From: Mycolicibacterium confluentis
GTDB taxonomy: Bacteria; Actinomycetota; Actinomycetes; Mycobacteriales; Mycobacteriaceae
DNA: 64,000 bases
Assembly: GCF_010729895.1 (NCBI RefSeq)
Contig: NZ_AP022612.1
Location: forward strand, 248,001-312,000
Direction: 5' to 3'
Shown one piece after another: positions 26,542 through 34,785 of this stretch. Under the pieces are notes generated by a model that searched no databases, had not been told where the DNA came from, and saw only the letters and a program-made list of their open reading frames with translations. How positions within the stretch are numbered: position 1 is the stretch's first letter; each line of letters starts with the position of its first letter. The position numbers and the translations under genes were made by a program.

Positions 26542-27393
26542 GTGACCCAGTCGCGAATCAGGCAACCCCGGGTGGCCGAGATCGTCGCCGCGCGACTGCG
26601 GGAGGACATTCTGTCGGGCCGTCTCAAGCAGGGCGATGTCCTGCCCTCCCAGGAGAGCCTGTTCGGCGAGTTCGGCGTCAGCCCACCGGCATTGCGTGAG
26701 GCGATCCACCTGCTCGAAACCGACGGTCTGGTGTCGGTGCGCCGCGGCAACGTCGGCGGCGCGGTGGTGCACCAACCGAGCGCCGAGCGCACCGCGCATA
26801 TGATCAGCATGGTGCTGCAGGCGCGGTCGGCGACCCCGGCCGACGTGAGCGGGGCACTGCTGCATCTGGAACCGATCTGCGCGGGCATGTGCGCGTCCCG
26901 CGAGGACCGGCACACCGAGGTGGTGCCATACCTGGAGCGCGAGATCGCCCGTCAGACAGAACAGTTCGACGATCCGACCAGCTACGTGCCCAATGCGCGC
27001 AGGTTCCACGAAGCCCTGGTGTCGCGCTGCGGCAATGAACCGATGATTCTGCTGATCGGGTCGCTGGAGCTGATCTGGTCGGCGCACGAGGCGGCGGTGT
27101 GGAGCGACGACACGGGCCCGCGTTCCTCGGACGGGGAGCGTGCCGCGTTGCAGACCCGCCGCGCGGCATTGCGTGACCATCAGCGCCTGCTCGACGCCAT
27201 CCGCGACGGCAACTCCGCACGCGCCGTACGGATCGCCGGCGACCACCTGGCCGCGGCCCGCAGCAACACCCTGGCGTTCGGTACGGACAAGACCATCCAG
27301 GCCAGCCTGATCTCCAGTGCCGAGCAGTCGACGCGCGCAGGCGGGCAGTCACTGCTGCGCACGTCGAAGCTGAACCGAAAGGACACCCCATGA
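26542..27393 (+). CDS. GntR-family regulator, FadR-like
   Basis: This 283-residue regulator has an N-terminal winged helix (residues about 6-72; LPSQESLFGEFGVSPPALREAIHLL and the wing RRGNVGGAVV) and a C-terminal FCD helical domain (NARRFHEALV, DHQRLLDAIRDGN) with His residues placed as in metal-binding FCD proteins. The start is GTG 26542. It is divergent from the six-gene hydratase/ligase operon and overlaps the downstream hydratase (ATGA), so it probably controls both directions through the palindrome at 26428. Confidence 0.91.
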   Translation: MTQSRIRQPRVAEIVAARLREDILSGRLKQGDVLPSQESLFGEFGVSPPALREAIHLLETDGLVSVRRGNVGGAVVHQPSAERTAHMISMVLQARSATPADVSGALLHLEPICAGMCASREDRHTEVVPYLEREIARQTEQFDDPTSYVPNARRFHEALVSRCGNEPMILLIGSLELIWSAHEAAVWSDDTGPRSSDGERAALQTRRAALRDHQRLLDAIRDGNSARAVRIAGDHLAAARSNTLAFGTDKTIQASLISSAEQSTRAGGQSLLRTSKLNRKDTP

Positions 27394-28271
27394 CCGAGAC
27401 CTCAGACGACCGCGTGCTCTTCGAAGTCGACCGCGACAAGCGCATCGCGACCATCACGCTCAACAACCCCACGCAGCGCAACTCCTACGACGCCAGCATG
27501 CGCGACAGCCTGGGCCGGGCCCTCGACGTCGTCGCCGAGGACGACGACCTGACGGTCGTGCTGTTGCGCGGCGCCGAGGGCGTCTTCAGCACCGGTGCGG
27601 ATATGAACAACGCCTACGGGTGGTACGGCGACAAGAAACCCGAAGGCGCACAGGCCAAGTCGCGCCCCAGTCAGCGGCGCCGACTCACGGTGGACCGCAA
27701 GTCATTCAGCTTCTATCACAACCTGATGGGGTTCCCGAAGGTCACGGTCGGGGAGATCAGCGGCTATGCCCTGGGCGGTGGATTCGAGATGGCCCTGATG
27801 ATGGACATCTCGGTGATCGGCCGCGACACCCGCATCGGCATGCCCGCCACCCGTTTCCTCGGGCCGGCGCTGGGCAGCCTGCACATGTTCTTCCACCGAC
27901 TCGGTCCCGTGATGGCGCGGCGTCTGCTGCTCACCGGGGACATCGTGAAGGCCGGTGAGATCGAGCATCTCGGGATCTTCACCGAGACCGTCGCCCCCGA
28001 GTGGGTCGCGGCGCGCGCTCGCTACTGGGCCGAGAAGACCGCGAAGATGCCCGCCGACGGCGTCGTCATTGCCAAGGAGGCATTCCGGCTCGTCGAGCAG
28101 AGCCAGGCCTACCAGGGTGAAGAGGTGGCCAGCTACCTGTTCCACGCCTATGGAACGAATCTGCAGTTCTCGCCGGGGGAGTTCAACTTCGTCAAGACCC
28201 GCGCCCAGCACGGGACCAGGGAGGCCTTCCGGCTGCGCGACGAGCACTTCCACGTGCCCGAACCGGAGTGA
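27390..28271 (+). CDS. Enoyl-CoA hydratase/isomerase (crotonase fold), hydratase 4
   Basis: This 293-residue crotonase-fold protein has oxyanion segments VFSTGADMNN (near 65) and ISGYALGGGFEMALMMDI (near 122), with the first acid Glu kept (GGGFEM). The second acid region reads MPATRFLGPALGS, lacking Glu. Between them is a basic insertion (KSRPSQRRRLTVDRK, near 89-105) longer than in standard hydratases, which suggests an unusual substrate. It is translationally coupled to the GntR gene and is not a close paralogue of the three hydratases across the promoter. Confidence 0.9.
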   Translation: MTETSDDRVLFEVDRDKRIATITLNNPTQRNSYDASMRDSLGRALDVVAEDDDLTVVLLRGAEGVFSTGADMNNAYGWYGDKKPEGAQAKSRPSQRRRLTVDRKSFSFYHNLMGFPKVTVGEISGYALGGGFEMALMMDISVIGRDTRIGMPATRFLGPALGSLHMFFHRLGPVMARRLLLTGDIVKAGEIEHLGIFTETVAPEWVAARARYWAEKTAKMPADGVVIAKEAFRLVEQSQAYQGEEVASYLFHAYGTNLQFSPGEFNFVKTRAQHGTREAFRLRDEHFHVPEPE

Positions 28272-28280
28272 CGGCGGTGC

Positions 28281-29018
28281 TCAGGCCTTGGTGGTCTTCT
28301 TGGCCGGAGCCTTCTTGCCACCCTTGGCGATCTGCCGCTCGGCGTGGTCGAGGATGCAGTTGAGCGTGTACTCGAAGTTGGAGTCATCGGCCGCGATGAT
28401 GTGATGACCCGCCGAGCTCACCTGCGCCAGCAGGGGAGTGTTCTCGGGATCGACCACCAGGTTGTCCTCAAGGGCCACGCCCCCGTCCTCGGCCGCCGCA
28501 TTCTTCTCATACAGCCGTTGCAGCACCACGGATCCCCGCACGTGCACCGATATGGCGGAGTAGGTGTCGAAGGCGTCCTCCGGTGACAGCCCGGCCTCGA
28601 CGAGGCTCGCGATGGACTTCTCCACCTCGAGTACGCCCAGTTGCGCGGCGCGCGGGCTCAGGGCCGATCTGATGAGGATGAGATCACACAGGATCGGGTT
28701 CCCCAGGAACGTCTTGCGCATGGTCCAGGCGTGGTTGTGCAGCGTCTCACGCCAGTCGTCGGCCTCGACGTAGGGCGTCGCGAACACATACTGGCGCAGG
28801 GCCCGGTCGGTCATCGCGTTCAGCAGGTCGTCCTTCTTGCGGAAGTACCAGTAGATACTGGTGACTCCCACGCCGAGATGCTTGCCGAGCAGCGGCATGC
28901 TCAGGTTGTCGATGCCGACCTGCTCGGCCAGTTCGAACGCGCCTTTGATGATGTCGTCGGGATTGATGGAGCCGCGCTCGCGTCGCTGCCGCTTCTCCGC
29001 GGTCGCCTGCTTTGCCAC
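28281..29018 (-). CDS. TetR-family regulator with Lys/Ala-rich tail
   Basis: This 245-residue regulator has an N-terminal HTH (about residues 22-65; GVGVTSIYWYFRKKDDLL) and a TetR C-terminal domain. The final residues (KGGKKAPAKKTTKA) form a histone-like basic tail that could add non-specific DNA contact. GTG 29018 is chosen because GGAGG lies eight bases upstream; a GTG at 29027 sits directly against it. It converges on hydratase 4 with only 9 bp between stops. It is divergent from an SDR gene, which it may regulate. Confidence 0.88.
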   Translation of the reverse strand: MAKQATAEKRQRRERGSINPDDIIKGAFELAEQVGIDNLSMPLLGKHLGVGVTSIYWYFRKKDDLLNAMTDRALRQYVFATPYVEADDWRETLHNHAWTMRKTFLGNPILCDLILIRSALSPRAAQLGVLEVEKSIASLVEAGLSPEDAFDTYSAISVHVRGSVVLQRLYEKNAAAEDGGVALEDNLVVDPENTPLLAQVSSAGHHIIAADDSNFEYTLNCILDHAERQIAKGGKKAPAKKTTKA

Positions 29019-29201
29019 GAGGGGCACCTCCGTTGCGAGTAGAACTATTCGAATTTACCGTCAGCCAGTGCGGAGAATGGCCACTTCGTCCGCGTGTCGG
29101 GGGCTTGCGACGCCGTCGACTGTACCGGCGTCGACCGCCCGGGTGACACGTCGGGCAGCACCGTGAGACGTGTGCCACATCCAGCGGGTCCTCGAACGGA
29201 G

Positions 29202-29236
29202 AGGTTCCGGAACCTATATACCGTAACAAGTATAGT
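29202..29236 (+). promoter_or_regulatory. SDR promoter with perfect 14-bp palindrome
   Basis: AGGTTCCGGAACCT (29202-29215) is a perfect palindrome. TACCGTA follows (29219-29225), then TATAGT (29231-29236), a good -10. A repressor there would block the -35 region. The rest of the 326-bp gap between TetR (ends upstream at 29018) and the SDR start (29345) shows no gene; ATTCGAAT near 29050 may be a further site. Confidence 0.5.
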
Positions 29237-29344
29237 AATGATTTCCGCAGCTCTTTGGGGCTGAGCTGGCCTCGCCGGTGACGACGACTCGCTCGCGGCG
29301 CCACCCGTGGTTGCTGCGGACCGGTCCGAAGGGTAGCTGCGCGC

Positions 29345-30142
29345 ATGGATCTGGGACTTGAAGGGGCCACCGCGGTCGTGGTCGGCGGCACTCGGGGGAT
29401 GGGCCGTGCGTCGGCCCAGAGCCTGGCCGACGACGGAGCCCGTGTCGGCGTCATCGCGCGGTCTGCCGCTCAACTCGACGAGGTGCTCGAGGACTTGGGC
29501 CGGCGCGGCAGTCCGGAACCTTTCGGTGTGTCCGCCGACGTCACCGATCCCGACCAGATCGACGCTGCCTTCCGAGAGGTTGGCGAGTGCTTCGGCGGTC
29601 AGGTGAACATCCTCGTCAATGCCGTCGGCCCGAGCACCCGTGGCGGATTCGACGCGCTCACCGACGAGCAGTGGCATGAGGCGATCGAACTCGGGGCGAT
29701 GTCGATGGTGCGTTGTGTGCGGGCCGCGCTGCCGCTGCTGCGGAGCGCCGAATGGGCCCGCATCGTCAACTTCTCGGCCAGTTCGACCAAGCGCCAGGGT
29801 GAATCGCTGGTGGCCTACACCGCGGCCAAGTCGATGATCGCCAGCGTGTCCAAGAACCTGTCACTGTCCTTGGCGCGCGAAGAGATCCTGGTCAACGTGA
29901 TCTCGCCGGGCAGTGTGGCCTCCGAAGGTCTGCGGGGTTGGGCCAGGACGGTCGGCGTCGACGGCGACGACCCCTACCGGCTGATGGCCGCGATCAGTGA
30001 GCACTTCGGCCATCCGGCCCACCTGCCGCGCACGGGCCTGCCCGAGGAGATCGGGCCGGTGGTGGCGTTTCTGGCCTCCCGCCGCAACTCCTACATGACC
30101 GGTGCCAACGTCAACGTCGACGGTGGCACCGACTTCTGTTGA
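29345..30142 (+). CDS. Short-chain dehydrogenase/reductase
   Basis: This 265-residue SDR has GGTRGMG as the cofactor motif (near 15-21), VNAVGP in place of the common NNAG (near 92), Ser in NFSASSTK (near 141) and YTAAK as the catalytic pair near 157-161. The C-terminus MTGANVNVDGGTDF is standard. The start ATG 29345 has a weak ribosome site; a 5' leader of about 100 bases follows the predicted -10. The next gene, 38 bp downstream, is a broken aldolase-like gene, so this operon is partly decayed. Confidence 0.89.
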   Translation: MDLGLEGATAVVVGGTRGMGRASAQSLADDGARVGVIARSAAQLDEVLEDLGRRGSPEPFGVSADVTDPDQIDAAFREVGECFGGQVNILVNAVGPSTRGGFDALTDEQWHEAIELGAMSMVRCVRAALPLLRSAEWARIVNFSASSTKRQGESLVAYTAAKSMIASVSKNLSLSLAREEILVNVISPGSVASEGLRGWARTVGVDGDDPYRLMAAISEHFGHPAHLPRTGLPEEIGPVVAFLASRRNSYMTGANVNVDGGTDFC

Positions 30143-30180
30143 GCCCGAGCTGAAACCAACTGCGCGGAAGGGGGCTGACA

Positions 30181-30671
30181 GTGGCCACAGCTGTTGAGGC
30201 GCGCACGTGGGCGCCAGAAGCCCTGCGCGGCATCGGTGATTCGCTCTACACACCTTTCGCGGGTGTCGACGGCGACGACATCGACTGGGACGCATACCGA
30301 ACCCTCGTGCGGCACTGTGTCGGTGGCCTGGAGCATTCCATGCTGTGGTGCACCAGCGGAGTGGGCGAGTTCTGGTCACTCACCATCGACGAGCGGAAGC
30401 GCTTGTTGGTGGTCGCGATCGAGGAGGGGCGCGCGCTCAACCCCGACCTCGTCGTGCAGGCCTGCACCGCGGCGACCTCGGCCAAGGACTGCCTGGACCT
30501 GACGCTGCGCGCGCAGCAGGCCGGTGCCGACATCGTCTACATCCAGACGCCCATGATGGAAACCCATGGCGGAGAGGGTGTTCTTCCCGGCCGCCACAGG
30601 CCCTGCTGCCGGAGGGCACCAAACGGCAGATCGAGGCTGCCTACCGACGTCTCGGGCTCGTCGCCAGCTGA
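30181..30671 (+). pseudogene. Dihydrodipicolinate-synthase-like aldolase, internal deletion
   Basis: From GTG 30181 about 135 residues match the N-terminal half of the DHDPS/NAL superfamily (GIGDSLYTPFAG, TSGVGEFWSLTIDER, ADIVYIQTPMMETHGGEGVL). At about 30582 the reading frame then changes, and the other frame directly gives a normal C-terminal end (SRPPQALLPEGTKRQIEA, ending LVAS at 30671). Relatives are about 300 residues, so roughly 150 central residues, including the Schiff-base Lys region, were deleted out of frame. The gene should be non-functional. Such proteins act as hydratase-aldolases or lyases on keto acids. Confidence 0.82.
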
Positions 30672-30754
30672 ATCCCTGCACCGAGATCGACACCAGGGTC
30701 GTGGTCTGAACGCAGTCACAGCCCTGACGTCGAACTCGCGGACCCCCGGAAACG

Positions 30755-30792
30755 CCAGCGTCGCGCCACCGCAAGCGGTGACGCGACGCTGG
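30755..30792. terminator. Strong hairpin between convergent genes
   Basis: CCAGCGTCGCG and CACCGC pair with GCGGTG and CGCGACGCTGG around an AA loop, with a single mismatch in a stem of about 18 bp. It lies between the aldolase remnant and the convergent porin gene. The rest of 30672-30802 shows no gene. Confidence 0.7.
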
Positions 30793-30802
30793 CTGCGTAC
30801 GG

Positions 30803-32326
30803 TCAGTCCTCGGAGTTGCCGCCGGAGTTGTCATTCGACTCAGACTGCGAACCACCCGAGCCCTGGCCCTCGCCAGCGGCGCCGGTCGGCGTGGCGCCGG
30901 CGTTCTTCGACCGGTCGATGCCGAGGCCCTTCCGGATGTTCGAGCCCAGCTTCTCGACTGCGGCGCGCGCCTTCTCGGCGCGTTCCTGGCGCTGCTCGGC
31001 AGCGTCTGCGCGCACCTGGGTGATGCGCTCCTTGACGCTCAGGGTCGGTGCGGGCTTCTCCGGGTCGAGTTCGCCGGTGGGTGTCTTGGGCGTTTCGCCG
31101 GCTGGCGCTTCGGGTGCGTCGACTCCCCCGGACGGGGCGTCGGGCGCGCCCGGCAGCGAGATGTTGAGCACCTTGCGATCGACGGCGGGGTCCGTCGCGG
31201 AGTTCGACACCAACTTGGCGCCGGCATCAGTGCTGGTGATCGCGTTCGGAGCGGGTGCCGGCCGCGGGAAGGTGAGCGCCGTGGCGATCGCCTCGGGAAT
31301 CTGGCGGAAGAAGAAGTCGACGGTGCCGGTGGGGGAGAAGAAGCCCGGGAAGTTCTGTCCGGGGCCAGGCGGGACTGATCCGTCGTCCAGGAATTTCGGC
31401 CTGAACCCGTTGAAGAACGCGTTTGTGATCTTGGCGGGAGCGTTGATCAGAGAACTGATTGCGGTCTCGTAGTCGTTGGCCTGCAGCGCCTTCGCGGCGT
31501 CATCGACGATCTCCAGCGTCTGGAAGAGGGCCGTGACGGCTGGGGCAAGAAGGGCTCTGCCGAGGTTGCCGACCACCGTCCGGGACAGCAGACCCGGGCC
31601 GTCGAGCTGACCGGCGTTGTTCGGAGTGGCCATCCACGAGGTGCCGAGAATGCGTGCCAGGGGTTCGATGCCGAGGGCGTCGAAGAAGTCGCCGGGAACC
31701 CGGAGTGCGTCCAGGAACTCGGCCCGGCCTCCCGACAGGACGTCCGCCAGGAACCATTCGTTGACTTCGCCGAAGGCTCCGATGATGTTGCCTTGGGCGA
31801 GCGCCGCCGCTGCCTGTTGGAGCACCGTCGGCAGTTCCGCCAGGGCCGCCTGCAGGGCTTCCCCTGAACCGTTGCCCGCCGCACCGATGCGATCCAGATA
31901 GCCGGGGATGTTCGCCAGTGCACCGAGCACGCGTGCTGGATTCGTGACGTTTCCGAGCACCGCGCCGAATTGGGCCTGCACCGCCGGGTTTGACAGGGCG
32001 GCCGTCAACTTGTTCCCGGCCAGTGAGATGGACTCCACCAGCGACGTCTGGGTCGGTGTCGTGGTCGCGATGGTCTGGAAGGTGTTCGCGAAAGTCTGCT
32101 GCCAGACCGTGAGCGGGTTGTCGAACGCCGACAGGTTCACAGCCTCCATCGAGGACGGCGACGCCACGTGCACTTCGGGCAGCGTCGGCGTGACCAGAGC
32201 CGGAGTGACGGCCACGGCGGCGGCGGTGGTCATGGCCACGCCGGCGGCGAGGAACTTTCCTCGGTGAGAACGCGCGGATGCGCGCCCGCTCTCCGTGATC
32301 GACGCGACGTTTCCAGCGATGTGCAT
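30803..32326 (-). CDS. Exported GjpA-type outer-membrane porin-like protein
   Basis: This 507-residue protein has a signal-type N-terminus: basic residues to about 24, then a hydrophobic run (FLAAGVAMTTAAAVAVTPAL). The body (about 50-330) is rich in Ala, Leu, Asn and Phe with repeats of the form ALQAALAELPTVLQQAAAAL and INAPAKITNAFFNG, as in mycobacterial proteins annotated outer membrane porin GjpA. A Pro-rich linker (330-420), a charged coiled-coil-like stretch (VKERITQVRADAAEQRQERAEK, split here by context) and a Gly/Ser tail follow. ATG 32326 follows AGGGGG. It may admit the island's hydrophobic or small substrate. The promoter carries an IdeR-like box. Confidence 0.8.
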   Translation of the reverse strand: MHIAGNVASITESGRASARSHRGKFLAAGVAMTTAAAVAVTPALVTPTLPEVHVASPSSMEAVNLSAFDNPLTVWQQTFANTFQTIATTTPTQTSLVESISLAGNKLTAALSNPAVQAQFGAVLGNVTNPARVLGALANIPGYLDRIGAAGNGSGEALQAALAELPTVLQQAAAALAQGNIIGAFGEVNEWFLADVLSGGRAEFLDALRVPGDFFDALGIEPLARILGTSWMATPNNAGQLDGPGLLSRTVVGNLGRALLAPAVTALFQTLEIVDDAAKALQANDYETAISSLINAPAKITNAFFNGFRPKFLDDGSVPPGPGQNFPGFFSPTGTVDFFFRQIPEAIATALTFPRPAPAPNAITSTDAGAKLVSNSATDPAVDRKVLNISLPGAPDAPSGGVDAPEAPAGETPKTPTGELDPEKPAPTLSVKERITQVRADAAEQRQERAEKARAAVEKLGSNIRKGLGIDRSKNAGATPTGAAGEGQGSGGSQSESNDNSGGNSED

Positions 32327-32374
32327 TGGGCGAACCCCCTGTGAGAAACCTGTGAATGAGCTATGTGCCCGCTG

Positions 32375-32421
32375 AACGTAGCGAAATGAAGGCAAAATCA
32401 CAATAGGTTCGCCTTGCCTTA
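32375..32421 (-). promoter_or_regulatory. gjpA promoter with IdeR/DtxR-like iron box
   Basis: On the minus strand TTGTGA (32403-32398) and TACGTT (32380-32375) are separated by exactly 17 bases. The 19-mer at 32403-32421, ATAGGTTCGCCTTGCCTTA, matches the IdeR consensus TWAGGTWAGSCTWACCTWA at 16 positions and overlaps the -35. This predicts iron-dependent control of the porin gene. Confidence 0.5.
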
Positions 32422-32606
32422 GTAACCACAGCCTCACCTATCCAGGTCCGCGCGGTCGAATGCGGACCTCGGATCCGATGCCGTGGAGTCGCGGCGCCTC
32501 TGAGGCCCGAGGAAAGGTCATCGGACACTCCACCTGCGGGTTTGTGTACGACAGGCTCTTCCCGGCGTGCAGGAACGGCCCCTGTGGAACGCGCTACCGA
32601 TAGGTG

Positions 32607-32622
32607 TACAGTATGCGCATAC
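32607..32622. promoter_or_regulatory. Palindrome and TACAGTA upstream of hydratase operon
   Basis: GTATGCGCATAC (32611-32622) is a perfect 12-bp palindrome overlapping TACAGTA (32607-32613); GGTGTA and TACACC flank it. The site lies 33 bp before the hydratase start. The rest of 32327-32654 contains only the porin promoter and no gene. Confidence 0.5.
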
Positions 32623-32654
32623 ACCGGTGCTTACCGATCTGAGGAGGACCCTGG

Positions 32655-33530
32655 GTGACCGCTTCTGACCGTGTGATGGAGCCAGCGGAGCCTGCGGGGG
32701 CCGACCTCAACCCGGCCGTGCTCTATGAGGTTCGCGACTCCGGGGTGGCGGTCCTGACCTTCAACCGGCCCGAGCGGATGAACGCGTGGGGCAACGCGCT
32801 GTCGACGGGCTTCTATAGGCGCATCGAGGATGCCGAGGCGGATCCCCAGGTGCGCGTCATCGTCGTCACCGGCAGCGGTCGGGCCTTCTGCGCGGGTGCC
32901 GACATGGGCAACCTGGACTCCATCTCGTCGACCACCGTCGAGTCGGCGAACAAGACCGATATCAGCGCGATGGTCGCCGCCAAGCATCCGTACTTCCTCA
33001 CCCAGCTGAGCAAGCCGGTGATCGTCGCGATCAACGGTGCGATCGCCGGGATGGGGTTGTCCCAGGCGCTGATGGCCGACATCCGGTTCGCCGCCGCCGG
33101 TGCGAAGTTCACCACCTCGTTCGCGCGGCGCGGCCTGATCGCCGAGTACGGAATCTCCTGGATTCTGCCGCGTCTGGTCGGCTGGGGTGCCGCGACCGAA
33201 CTCCTGCTGTCGGGCCGCACGTTCTTCGCCGACGAGGCCGCCGAACTGGGCCTGGTCACCAAGGTGCTGCCGAAGGAAGAGCTCATGGCGCACGTCCTGG
33301 ACTACGCCGACGAGATGGCTCGCAACTGTTCGCCGACGTCGTTGGCGGTGATGAAGAAGCAGCTGTACGCGGACGCCGACATGCACCTTGTCGAAACCAG
33401 CAACAAGGCCGAGAAGCTCATGCACGATTCGATGCAGCGGACCGATTTCATCGAGGGCATCACGGCGTTCTTCGAGAAACGCACCCCGAACTTTCCGCCT
33501 CTGGCGGGCGAAGCAGCAGCCGAGAATTGA
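32655..33530 (+). CDS. Enoyl-CoA hydratase/isomerase (crotonase fold), hydratase 5
   Basis: This 291-residue hydratase has oxyanion segments AFCAGADMGN (near 76) and INGAIAGMGLSQALMADI (near 131). The second acid position keeps Glu (RGLIAEYGIS, near 164). GTG 32655 follows GAGGAGG. It heads a six-gene plus-strand operon: hydratase, amidohydrolase, FadD19-like ligase, amidohydrolase and two acyl-CoA dehydrogenases. Spacing to the next gene is 13 bp. Confidence 0.91.
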   Translation: MTASDRVMEPAEPAGADLNPAVLYEVRDSGVAVLTFNRPERMNAWGNALSTGFYRRIEDAEADPQVRVIVVTGSGRAFCAGADMGNLDSISSTTVESANKTDISAMVAAKHPYFLTQLSKPVIVAINGAIAGMGLSQALMADIRFAAAGAKFTTSFARRGLIAEYGISWILPRLVGWGAATELLLSGRTFFADEAAELGLVTKVLPKEELMAHVLDYADEMARNCSPTSLAVMKKQLYADADMHLVETSNKAEKLMHDSMQRTDFIEGITAFFEKRTPNFPPLAGEAAAEN

Positions 33531-33543
33531 GAGGACATCCGCG

Positions 33544-34776
33544 ATGACAACGCTGGAGAGGCCAGTGCCGGCCAAACTCGATTATCAGGCGGTCGACGTC
33601 GACAACCATTACTACGAGCCGACCGACGCCTTCACGCGGCACCTGCCCAAGGAATTCCGAAGCCGCGGTGTGCAGATGGTGCAGGACGGCAAGCGCACGC
33701 TGGCGGTGTTCGGTGGCGTGGTCAACCATTTCATCCCCAACCCGACGTTCGACCCGATCATCGAGCCCGGATGTCTGGACCTGCTGTTCCGCGGCGAGAT
33801 TCCCGAGGGGGTCAACCCGGCCTCGCTCATGAAGGTGGACCGGTTGGCCGACCATCCCGAGTACCAGAACCGTGATGCCCGGGTGAAGATCCTGGACCAG
33901 CAGAACCTCGAAACCGTGTTCATGCTCCCGACATTCGCGTGTGGCGTAGAGGAGGGACTCAAGCACGACATCCCGGCCACCATGGCCTCGATCCACGCGT
34001 TCAACCTGTGGCTCGACGAGGACTGGGGTTTAGACCGGCCGGACCATCGCATCCTCGCCGCGCCCATCATCTCGTTGGCCGACCCGGAGAAGGCCGTCGA
34101 GGAGGTCGAGTTCGTCCTGTCCCGCAACGCGAAGCTGGTGTGCGTGCGGCCCGCGCCGGTGCCGGGCGCCGTCAGGCCGCGCTCGCTCGGTGATCCGGCG
34201 CACGACCCGGTGTGGGCGCGACTGGCCGAAGCCGGCGTCCCGGTGGTCTTCCACCTGTCCGACTCCGGTTACATGGCGATCCCCGCGTTGTGGGGTGGCA
34301 GCGGTGTCTTCAAGGGATTCGGCAAGCGTGATCCGCTCGACATGGTGATCATGGACGACCGTGCCATCCACGACACCATCGCCGCGATGATCGTGCACCA
34401 GGTGTTCACCCGACATCCCAAGCTCAAGGTGGTGAGCATCGAGAACGGCTCGTACTTTGTGTACCGGCTGATCAAGCGGCTCAAGAAGTCCGCCAACAAC
34501 GCGCCGTACCACTACAAAGAGGATCCGGTGGAGCAGTTGCGCAACAACGTCTGGATCGCGCCGTACTACGAAGACGATGTGAAGCTGCTCGCCGACACCA
34601 TCGGCGTGGACAAGATCCTGTTCGGGTCGGATTGGCCGCACGGTGAGGGGTTGGCGGACCCGACGTCGTTCACCGCCGACATCCCTCAGTTCCCGGAGTT
34701 CAGCTACCAGGACACCCGGATGGTCATGCGCGACAACGCATTGACGCTCCTGAGCGCTCACAAGCCCGGCGCCTGA
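33544..34776 (+). CDS. Amidohydrolase-family metalloenzyme (PF04909-like), copy 1
   Basis: This 410-residue TIM-barrel protein resembles ACMSD-like decarboxylases and hydrolases. The usual first-strand HxH metal motif reads DNH (VDVDNHYYEP, near 18-27); conserved barrel His residues appear in VVFHLSD and the late SDWPHGEG motif (near 361) supplies the Asp. ATG 33544 is 13 bp after hydratase 5. Such D-x-H members are common in mycobacterial catabolic islands next to acyl-CoA genes; decarboxylation, hydration or C-C hydrolysis of a CoA-linked intermediate are all possible. The exact reaction is unknown. Confidence 0.88.
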   Translation: MTTLERPVPAKLDYQAVDVDNHYYEPTDAFTRHLPKEFRSRGVQMVQDGKRTLAVFGGVVNHFIPNPTFDPIIEPGCLDLLFRGEIPEGVNPASLMKVDRLADHPEYQNRDARVKILDQQNLETVFMLPTFACGVEEGLKHDIPATMASIHAFNLWLDEDWGLDRPDHRILAAPIISLADPEKAVEEVEFVLSRNAKLVCVRPAPVPGAVRPRSLGDPAHDPVWARLAEAGVPVVFHLSDSGYMAIPALWGGSGVFKGFGKRDPLDMVIMDDRAIHDTIAAMIVHQVFTRHPKLKVVSIENGSYFVYRLIKRLKKSANNAPYHYKEDPVEQLRNNVWIAPYYEDDVKLLADTIGVDKILFGSDWPHGEGLADPTSFTADIPQFPEFSYQDTRMVMRDNALTLLSAHKPGA

Positions 34777-34785
34777 GTCCTGCCC

